DNA from: Bacteroidota bacterium
Lineage (GTDB): Bacteria > Bacteroidota > Bacteroidia > Chitinophagales > Chitinophagaceae
Length of the DNA stretch: 5,724 nt
Assembly (NCBI GenBank): GCA_021780705.1
Contig: JAJXYG010000383.1
Coordinates: 1-5,724, forward strand
Direction of reading: 5' to 3'
A model generated the notes under the pieces. It worked only from the letters and a program-made list of their open reading frames with translations, had not been told where the DNA came from and did no database searches. The stretch's first letter is position 1; the number at the start of each line of letters is the position of its first letter. Position numbers and translations under genes: made by a program. Shown one piece after another: positions 1 through 4,833 of this stretch.

Positions 1-29
1 CAAACAACAAAACCCGCCATGATAGCGGT
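1..29 (-). terminator. Possible intrinsic terminator of the leftward LOG-family gene
   Basis: Read on the minus strand, a short GC hairpin is followed directly by a T-rich run. The arms lie at 25-29 and 12-17: either CCGC/GCGG as four continuous pairs, or ACC+GC against GC+GGT with one bulged base. The loop is 18-24, and the minus strand then reads TTTTGTTGTTTG to the window edge. This lies about 80 bases past the LOG stop codon. The stem is short and the T-run is interrupted, so this is only a candidate. Confidence 0.3.
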
Positions 30-53
30 CACTTAAGAGTGGAGAAAAAATCG

Positions 54-75
54 TGACCCCGTAAGGATTCAAACC
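54..75 (-). other. tRNA 3'-end-like fragment (T-arm and acceptor-like remnant)
   Basis: The minus strand reads GGTTTGAATCC from 75 to 65, close to the canonical tRNA T-arm GGTTCGAATCC, followed by an acceptor-like CGGGGTC at 61-55 and a discriminator-like A at 54. Flanking bases could extend the T-stem to four of five pairs (TATGG with CCTTA). The normally invariant C56 is T, and I find no matching 5' acceptor, D-arm or anticodon arm, because the upstream bases run into the end of the LOG gene. This is not a functional tRNA. It could be a tRNA-derived attachment-site remnant or chance similarity. Confidence 0.2.
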
Positions 76-109
76 ATAAATCTATTGATTGGTACTGTTC
101 CCGGTTTTC

Positions 110-640
110 CTATATCGGAAAATCTTCAGGTCTTGAAAGAATGGTGACCTGCTCCAGAACATTTTTGTAGAGAAACCCTTCCGATTCCATCACCTCCAGG
201 TGTCGGATGAGGTGGTCATAGAATCCCCCTGAGTTCAGGATGTAAATCTTCTTGTCATGAATATTGAGCTGGTTCCACGTAAGCATTTCAAAAAACTCGT
301 CCAGGGTTCCGTATCCTCCCGCCAGGACCATGGCTGCATCCGCCTTGGCATACATGGCTTTTTTGCGGGAATGCATGTCTTCGGTCTCCAGCAGTTCGGT
401 AATACCGTAATGGCTGTGTTCAGTGCCATTGAGCAATTTGGGCATAATACCGATTACCCTTCCCCCCCGCTCCAGCATCGCATCAGCAATGGCCCCCATG
501 ATCCCCTTGCTACTGCCGCCGTAGATCAGGGTGATTTTGCGGCTGGCCAGCAAAAATCCCAGTTTCCTTGCGTCCTCCACGAAAAGGGGATTTTTCCCCT
601 CATGCGACCCGCAGAAAACCGCCAAAGAAGTTATTGACAT
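110..640 (-). CDS. LOG family protein (TIGR00730 type, Rossmann-fold nucleotide-binding)
   Basis: This is a complete 176-residue cytosolic protein of the LOG family, close to the usual length of about 180-195 residues. Characterised members are cytokinin-activating 5'-monophosphate phosphoribohydrolases, which release the free base from a nucleoside monophosphate. Bacterial homologues are often annotated only as putative nucleotide-binding or lysine-decarboxylase-like proteins. The order of motifs fits: an N-terminal strand with VFCGS (8-12), a glycine loop YGGSSKGIMG (40-49), RVIGIMP (61-67), MHSRKKAM (89-96) with the conserved Arg-Lys, and AGGYGTLDE (107-115) followed by LTWNQLNIHDK (120-130). 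Two positions differ from the common pattern: Ser43 where many members have Gly, and Ala107 where PGGxGT normally has Pro. It is divergent from the symporter operon, separated by about 150 bases. I see no clear promoter for it. The family call is firm, but the substrate is unknown. Confidence 0.92.
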   Translation of the reverse strand: MSITSLAVFCGSHEGKNPLFVEDARKLGFLLASRKITLIYGGSSKGIMGAIADAMLERGGRVIGIMPKLLNGTEHSHYGITELLETEDMHSRKKAMYAKADAAMVLAGGYGTLDEFFEMLTWNQLNIHDKKIYILNSGGFYDHLIRHLEVMESEGFLYKNVLEQVTILSRPEDFPI

Positions 641-678
641 AATTTATTTATCTTGAATTTGTTTCAGGTTTTTTCCGG

Positions 679-712
679 TTGAATTCCACTCGGATAGTAC
701 CCGATAAATTTC
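679..712 (+). promoter_or_regulatory. Weak promoter candidate for the rightward operon
   Basis: TAAATTTC at 705-712 matches the Bacteroidota -7 consensus TAnnTTTG except for the last base. The nearest upstream -33-like element is GTTG at 678-681, 23 bases away, which is longer than the usual 19-21. The same bases also give a poor sigma-70-like pair (TTGAAT at 679-684, GATAAA at 703-708, 18 bases apart). It sits in the divergent gap where a promoter is expected, but the match is weak. Confidence 0.25.
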
Positions 713-736
713 AGGAGAAAACCCATGAAATCCTAA
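713..736 (+). other. Tiny leader reading frame (Met-Lys-Ser-stop) with a Shine-Dalgarno sequence
   Basis: AGGAG at 713-717 lies seven bases before ATG at 725, which opens a three-residue frame ending in TAA at 734-736. Spacing is ideal for a Shine-Dalgarno start, which is unusual in a window whose other genes show almost none. The arms ATTTCA (708-713) and TGAAAT (726-731) can pair around the site. A T7 tract follows at 741-747. It is too short to identify by homology and may be chance. Confidence 0.2.
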
Positions 737-755
737 TTTCTTTTTTTCACCATCC

Positions 756-771
756 CCCACCCCGGGGTGGG
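756..771 (+). promoter_or_regulatory. Perfect 16-bp GC palindrome just upstream of the symporter start
   Basis: CCCACCCCGGGGTGGG is a perfect inverted repeat without spacer. As DNA it could be a dimeric operator. As RNA it could fold into a six-pair GC stem with a CCGG loop, 17 bases before ATG 789 and touching the alternative GTG start at 771. No T-run follows it in either direction, so it does not look like a terminator. The repeat is seen directly; a regulatory role is inferred. Confidence 0.4.
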
Positions 772-788
772 TGCTGACTTTATTATTT

Positions 789-2297
789 ATGGCCCCATCA
801 GTGCTTTTCTCTTTTGTCATTGGATATTTCCTGGTCCTGATCCTGATTTCTTACCTCACCTCCAGAAAATCCAGCGACAACGCCACCTTTTTCATTGCCA
901 ACCGGTCTTCCCGCTGGTACCTGGTAGCCTTTGGGATGATCGGGACTGCACTGAGCGGGGTAACCTTCATCTCCGTGCCGGGCGAGGTTGGCAATGCCGC
1001 CGGGGCCCAGTTCCGGTATTTCCAGTTTGTACTGGGTAATGCCGCCGGTTACTTTGCCGTGGCCTGGATCCTGCTTCCCCTCTATTATAAAATGCACCTG
1101 ATCTCCATTTATGAAGTGATTGGCAGGAGGCTGGGCGGGGTAAGCCACCAGACGGCAGCCGCCATTTTTCTGATCTCAAGGACCATAGGATCTGCATTCA
1201 GGTTGTACCTGGTGGCCATTGTCCTGCAGCGGTTCATTTTTGACGCCTGGGGGATTCCCTTCTGGCTCACCATCGTAATTTGTCTGTTGCTGATCTGGGG
1301 ATATACCTTTCGGGGCGGCCTCAAGACCATCATCATTACCGATACCCTGCAGACCTTCTTCCTGGTAAGCTCCGTATTCCTGTCAATATATTTTATCTGT
1401 CACAGCCTGAACCTCAATCTCGGTCAGGCCTTCCATGCCATAAAGGAATCCCCCTATTCCAAGATCTTTTTCACGGGACATTTTATGAGCAACCGGTTCC
1501 ACTTCACCAAGCAGTTCATCGGGGGATTCTTTGTGACGATCGGGATGTTTGGGCTGGACCAGGATCTCATGCAGAAAAATCTCAGTTGTAAAAATCTGAA
1601 GGAAGCCCAGAAAAACATGCTGAGTTTCACCTTCATCTTTGTGATCATCAACCTGTTTTTCCTGAGTGTGGGGGCCCTGCTATATATCTATGCCCACCAG
1701 ATGGGGATTGCCGTTCCACTGGACAGCGCCACCCACCTGCCTCGGACTGATTATCTTTTTCCGGAAATCGCCCTCAACCATTTCAAGGGGATCCCCGCAG
1801 TGGTCTTCATGCTGGGACTTACGGCCGCTACTTTTGCCACGACCGACTCCGGACTTACTGCCCTGACCACTTCCTTTTGTATTGATTTTTTACATTTTGA
1901 CCGACAGTCCTCAAAAAGTGAAAAGCAGATGATCCGAAAAAGAACCTGGGTCCATATTGGATTTTCGCTGCTGATCATGGCAGTGATCCTGCTGTTTAAT
2001 GCGGTCAATGATACCTCGGTAGTCTCCGCCATCTTCAAGGTGGCCACCTATACCTACGGGCCACTGATCGGACTTTTTGCCTTTTCCCTGTATGGCAACA
2101 AGCGACAGGTTATGGACCGGGCCACCCCCTATATTTGCGTGCTGGCCCCGCTGGCCTGCTTTTTCATAGACAAATACTCCACCGTATTATTCGACGGATA
2201 TGTGTTTGCCGAGGAGCTGATCCTGTTAAATGGGCTGCTGACTTTCCTGGGACTCATCCTGTTTTCCAAAAAGAAAATTCAAACTACTCAATCCTAA
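789..2297 (+). CDS. Sodium:solute symporter (SSS family) inner-membrane transporter
   Basis: This is a 502-residue polytopic membrane protein of the solute:sodium symporter family (PutP/SGLT type), which drives uptake of a small solute with the sodium gradient. Supporting motifs are FGMIGTALSGVTF (49-61) in the first core helix, GGLKTIIITDTLQ (176-188) with the conserved Thr-Asp, GLDQDLMQ (255-262), and the TM8 segment ATTDSGLTALTTSFCIDF (350-367). Hydrophobic segments repeat throughout, as expected for about 13 helices, and the protein ends in a Lys-rich tail. I chose ATG 789 because it gives a standard short N-terminus before the first helix. An in-frame GTG at 771 would add six residues but overlaps the GC palindrome. 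In TM8, the serine pair often seen at the sodium site is Ala350-Thr351. The substrate cannot be told from sequence; sugars, sialic acid, proline and others are all transported by this family. It is the first gene of the rightward run, four bases before the methyltransferase. Confidence 0.93.
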   Translation: MAPSVLFSFVIGYFLVLILISYLTSRKSSDNATFFIANRSSRWYLVAFGMIGTALSGVTFISVPGEVGNAAGAQFRYFQFVLGNAAGYFAVAWILLPLYYKMHLISIYEVIGRRLGGVSHQTAAAIFLISRTIGSAFRLYLVAIVLQRFIFDAWGIPFWLTIVICLLLIWGYTFRGGLKTIIITDTLQTFFLVSSVFLSIYFICHSLNLNLGQAFHAIKESPYSKIFFTGHFMSNRFHFTKQFIGGFFVTIGMFGLDQDLMQKNLSCKNLKEAQKNMLSFTFIFVIINLFFLSVGALLYIYAHQMGIAVPLDSATHLPRTDYLFPEIALNHFKGIPAVVFMLGLTAATFATTDSGLTALTTSFCIDFLHFDRQSSKSEKQMIRKRTWVHIGFSLLIMAVILLFNAVNDTSVVSAIFKVATYTYGPLIGLFAFSLYGNKRQVMDRATPYICVLAPLACFFIDKYSTVLFDGYVFAEELILLNGLLTFLGLILFSKKKIQTTQS

Positions 2298-2301
2298 AGT
2301 C

Positions 2302-2943
2302 ATGAACGAAATTCTCAACCCACTTGCCGAGGCCTATGCGGCCCGGTTCACCACCCCCACCGATCCCCTGTTGCAGGAAATCGAAAAATATACCTATGCC
2401 CATCACCATGAATCCCAGATGCTCAGTGGGCCGGTTCAGGGAAAGATGCTGGAGCTTCTGAGCTGCATGATCAGGCCGGAGCGCATCCTGGAAATAGGGA
2501 CCTTCATGGGATACAGCGCCCTGTGCCTGGCCAAGGGCCTGCCCCCCGGCGGGATCCTGCATACCCTGGAGTTGCGCAAGGAAGATGCAGCCATCGCCCA
2601 GGGGCATTTTAGCAAATCTTTATACCAGGAGCAGATCATCCTGCACGTGGGTAATGCATTGAACCTCATTCCGGATTTAAAGGAAACCTGGGACCTGGTC
2701 TTCATTGACGCCGACAAGGTGAACTATATTAATTATTACGAATTAACTTTGCCCCAGCTGAAAAAGGGTGGATTCATATTGGCAGACAATGTGTTGTTCC
2801 ATGGGGAGGTGTTGGAAGATCCGATCAAGGGAAAGAATGCCAAGGCGATCGACGCATTCAACCGCCATGTGAAATCCGACCCCAGGGTTCAGCATATGAT
2901 GCTGACCGTCCGGGACGGGGTAATGCTCATCCAAAAGAAATAG
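2302..2943 (+). CDS. Class I SAM-dependent O-methyltransferase (COMT / CCoAOMT-like)
   Basis: This is a complete 213-residue cytosolic enzyme of the small bacterial cation-dependent O-methyltransferase family (Methyltransf_3), which moves a methyl group from S-adenosylmethionine to a hydroxyl, classically a catechol. SAM-binding motif I is LEIGTFMGYSAL (63-74), with the acidic Glu90 in LHTLELRK for the ribose. FIDADK (134-139) and LADNVLFHGEV (160-170) carry Asp136, Asp162 and Asn163, the expected metal ligands. Length is typical of the family. Related bacterial enzymes include TrmR/YrrM, which makes 5-methoxyuridine in the tRNA wobble position, so an RNA substrate is possible. The sequence alone does not separate this from small-molecule methylation. 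It starts four bases after the symporter stop, without a Shine-Dalgarno sequence, which suggests cotranscription and possibly translational coupling. A hairpin overlaps its stop codon. Confidence 0.92.
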   Translation: MNEILNPLAEAYAARFTTPTDPLLQEIEKYTYAHHHESQMLSGPVQGKMLELLSCMIRPERILEIGTFMGYSALCLAKGLPPGGILHTLELRKEDAAIAQGHFSKSLYQEQIILHVGNALNLIPDLKETWDLVFIDADKVNYINYYELTLPQLKKGGFILADNVLFHGEVLEDPIKGKNAKAIDAFNRHVKSDPRVQHMMLTVRDGVMLIQKK

Positions 2944-2960
2944 CAGGTTACCGCCCTGCT
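2942..2960 (+). other. Intercistronic hairpin over the methyltransferase stop codon
   Basis: AGCAGG (2942-2947) and CCTGCT (2955-2960) form a six-pair stem around a seven-base loop, with a possible extra U-G pair from 2941 and 2961. The TAG stop (2941-2943) lies within the first arm. No T-run follows, so it is not an intrinsic terminator. It could stabilise the upstream transcript or mark a processing site between the methyltransferase and glucosaminidase genes. Confidence 0.35.
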
Positions 2961-2974
2961 GGAACCATTAGATC

Positions 2975-4225
2975 ATGTTTGCGAAATTTTTCATGAAGAA
3001 TCGCTTGTACCTTTTGCTCCCCTTGCTCCTGGTGGCCCTGGGCAGTGCCGCCCAGCCCATGACGGCTGCTGAGTACATAGCCAAGTACAAGGACCTGGCC
3101 ATACTGGAAATGAGGCGGGAAGGGGTTCCTGCAGCGATATCGCTGGCACAGGGCCTGCTTGAAACCGAAAACGGCAATAGCGACCTGGTCAAGGAATCCA
3201 ACAACCATTTTGGGATCAAATGCAAGGACAACTGGACCCAGGCCTCCGTAACCCATGACGATGATGCGCCGGGAGAATGCTTTCGCGCCTATAAGAGCGC
3301 CGTGGATTCCTACCGTGACCATTCTGACTTTTTGAGAAATAGCGATCGCTATGCCTCCCTGTTCATGCTCAACCCCAGAAATTACCGTGCCTGGGCTCAT
3401 GGACTGAGAAGGGCGGGTTATGCCACCAACCCCAAATATGCCTACATCCTGATCAAAAATATTGAGGACAACCACCTGGAGCAGTATACCGATGAGGCCA
3501 TCCAGGAAGGCCCCCTTACCGACCCGGCTGCCATCGCAGCGGCCTATGACCGGGTCAGCCAGGAGTTGCAGGTGGACACCACCCAGGCGGTGACCGCCTT
3601 TGCGCCCGCCATCAAGTCTTCCACTGCGGGTCCCGCCCCGGCGCTCATGCATGACAACGAGGTGGCCCCCCAGTCCAGCGATCCGCTGCCTGCATTGCCA
3701 CTGGGACTTACCTCCATCAACAGATGCAAAGTAACCTGGGTCCTTAAAGGCACCTCCCTTCTGGCGGTAGCCACTGCCCATCATATCCACCTGGGGAAAC
3801 TTTTGCAGTATAACGACTTGGTGGATGACGGGATTCTGGACCGGGACCAGTATATCTACCTGGAAAGAAAACAAAAAACCGGCGACCGCGATTTTTGTAT
3901 AGCCTCCGCCAATGAAAGTCTTCGCGACATTGCCCAGAGAAACGGAATCCAGCTGGAAAGTCTCTGTCAGTATAACCAAATGACTGCCTACCAGGCCCTG
4001 AGTCCCGGGCAACGGATATGGCTCAGGCCTTCTACCGATCAGCCGGCTGCCTCCGCCTCGACCGACGCGCACCCCTCAGGGGTAATTTACCATGAAGTGC
4101 AGCCCCAGGAAAATATTCGGGTCATCGCAAGAGAGTACCATGTAGCGGTTTCTGAATTAAAGCGGTGGAACCACCTTAAGCACAACCGGCTGAAAACCGG
4201 CCAACAACTCATCGTATCAAAGTAA
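2975..4225 (+). CDS. Secreted glucosaminidase (GH73-like) with three C-terminal LysM-like repeats
   Basis: This is a 416-residue exported peptidoglycan hydrolase, expected to cut the glycan strand at N-acetylglucosamine and to act in the periplasm or envelope. A signal peptide covers residues 1-27, with a hydrophobic core at 11-22 and a cleavage-like SAAQ. ATG 2993 (Met7) gives a more standard signal peptide and may be the true start. The catalytic domain spans about 30-170. It contains AQGLLETENG (58-67), whose Glu63 aligns with the catalytic Glu of the LESGWG motif, then NNHFGIKC (76-83), GECF (100-103) and GYATNPKYA (148-156). Cys83 and Cys103 could form a disulfide. A linker of about 185-248, rich in Ala, Pro and Ser, leads to three divergent LysM-like repeats at about 251-297, 307-350 and 372-415, each ending in a pattern like LxxGQxIxL/V. 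The last is the clearest. LysM repeats bind N-acetylglucosamine-containing glycan. The gene ends three bases before the hypoxanthine phosphoribosyltransferase gene. Confidence 0.92.
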   Translation: MFAKFFMKNRLYLLLPLLLVALGSAAQPMTAAEYIAKYKDLAILEMRREGVPAAISLAQGLLETENGNSDLVKESNNHFGIKCKDNWTQASVTHDDDAPGECFRAYKSAVDSYRDHSDFLRNSDRYASLFMLNPRNYRAWAHGLRRAGYATNPKYAYILIKNIEDNHLEQYTDEAIQEGPLTDPAAIAAAYDRVSQELQVDTTQAVTAFAPAIKSSTAGPAPALMHDNEVAPQSSDPLPALPLGLTSINRCKVTWVLKGTSLLAVATAHHIHLGKLLQYNDLVDDGILDRDQYIYLERKQKTGDRDFCIASANESLRDIAQRNGIQLESLCQYNQMTAYQALSPGQRIWLRPSTDQPAASASTDAHPSGVIYHEVQPQENIRVIAREYHVAVSELKRWNHLKHNRLKTGQQLIVSK

Positions 4226-4228
4226 ATC

Positions 4229-4771
4229 ATGGAACACTTAAGAGTACACGATAAAGAATTTACCCCTTACCTGAGTGAAAAGGAAATCCAGGCCCGGATC
4301 AGCGAGATGGCAGCACAGATCAACCGGGATTATGAAGGTAAAAAGCCGGTGTTCATCGCCATTCTGAACGGGGCCTTTATTTTTGCAGCCGACCTGTTCA
4401 AAAATATCCGGATCGAAGCGGAGATCAGCTTCATCAAACTGGCCTCCTACAAGGGGGTCAAGTCCACCGGAAAAGTAATTACCGCCATTGGCCTGGATGT
4501 AGACCTGCATGGCAGGGAAGTGGTTATCGTAGAGGATATCGTGGATACCGGCAAAACCCTCCATCAGTTTTTGCCCCAACTTGAGCACAACCACCCTGCC
4601 TCCCTCAGGATCGCGGCCCTGCTCCACAAACCGGATGCCATGGTACACCCCATCAGAATTGATTACCTTGGCTTTACAATTCCCAATAAATTTGTAATTG
4701 GCTATGGCCTGGACTACGATGGCCTGGGAAGAAATATCCGTGAGATCTACCAACTCGTTGAAAAACCCTGA
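4229..4771 (+). CDS. hpt: Hypoxanthine phosphoribosyltransferase (purine salvage)
   Basis: This is a complete 180-residue cytosolic enzyme that joins hypoxanthine (and often guanine) to PRPP, giving IMP or GMP and pyrophosphate. The PRPP-binding signature is VVIVEDIVDTGKTL (98-111), with the acidic pair Glu102-Asp103 and Asp106 in the position of the catalytic base. ILNGAF (45-50) is the pyrophosphate-loop region, and LASYKGVKSTG (71-81) is the mobile loop over the active site. IPNKFVIGYGLDYDG (151-165) holds Lys154, which matches the lysine contacting the purine 6-oxo group, and Asp162, which matches a magnesium-contacting Asp. These support a 6-oxopurine enzyme rather than adenine phosphoribosyltransferase. 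Length is normal. The start lies three bases after the glucosaminidase stop with no Shine-Dalgarno sequence, so it is probably cotranscribed and may be coupled. A hairpin begins about 20 bases after its stop. Confidence 0.95.
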   Translation: MEHLRVHDKEFTPYLSEKEIQARISEMAAQINRDYEGKKPVFIAILNGAFIFAADLFKNIRIEAEISFIKLASYKGVKSTGKVITAIGLDVDLHGREVVIVEDIVDTGKTLHQFLPQLEHNHPASLRIAALLHKPDAMVHPIRIDYLGFTIPNKFVIGYGLDYDGLGRNIREIYQLVEKP

Positions 4772-4789
4772 CTCCCCATAGAAATAGGA

Positions 4790-4820
4790 TCCGCAGCAGG
4801 AGCTGCGGAAGCACGCTTTT
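4790..4820 (+). terminator. Strong hairpin after hpt, possible weak terminator or attenuator
   Basis: TCCGCAGC (4790-4797) and GCTGCGGA (4802-4809) form a perfect eight-pair stem with an AGGA tetraloop. A short TTTT follows at 4817-4820, separated from the stem by AGCACGC, so it lacks the immediate U-tract of a standard intrinsic terminator. It lies between hpt and the vWA gene and may end or reduce transcription, or protect the 3' end of the upstream message. The hairpin is certain; its role is not. Confidence 0.4.
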
Positions 4821-4833
4821 AAATGCGCCGACA

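Noticed and set aside
50..130. A complete tRNA gene on the minus strand
   Set aside because: Only the T-arm and 3' acceptor look tRNA-like. No 5' acceptor match, D-arm or anticodon arm is present, and the needed bases overlap the LOG coding end.
771..788. GTG at 771 as the symporter start
   Set aside because: It adds only six residues and its first base belongs to the GC palindrome, whereas ATG 789 gives a normal N-terminus for the family. It cannot be fully excluded.
2889..2905. TCAGCAT-ATG-ATGCTGA inverted repeat near the end of the methyltransferase gene
   Set aside because: It has a three-base loop, sits inside coding sequence away from any boundary, and has no T-run. Nothing supports a function.
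2948..4072. A 374-codon open frame on the minus strand opposite the glucosaminidase gene
   Set aside because: Its translation is Gly-, Val- and Arg-rich without any recognisable domain, and it lies opposite a gene with clear signal peptide, catalytic and LysM motifs. It is an antisense shadow caused by codon bias in a GC-rich gene.
30..4245. The 11-base match CACTTAAGAGT at about 30-40 and again at the start of hpt (about 4235-4245)
   Set aside because: It is a single short match with no flanking similarity, and one copy is inside coding sequence, so it is most likely chance.
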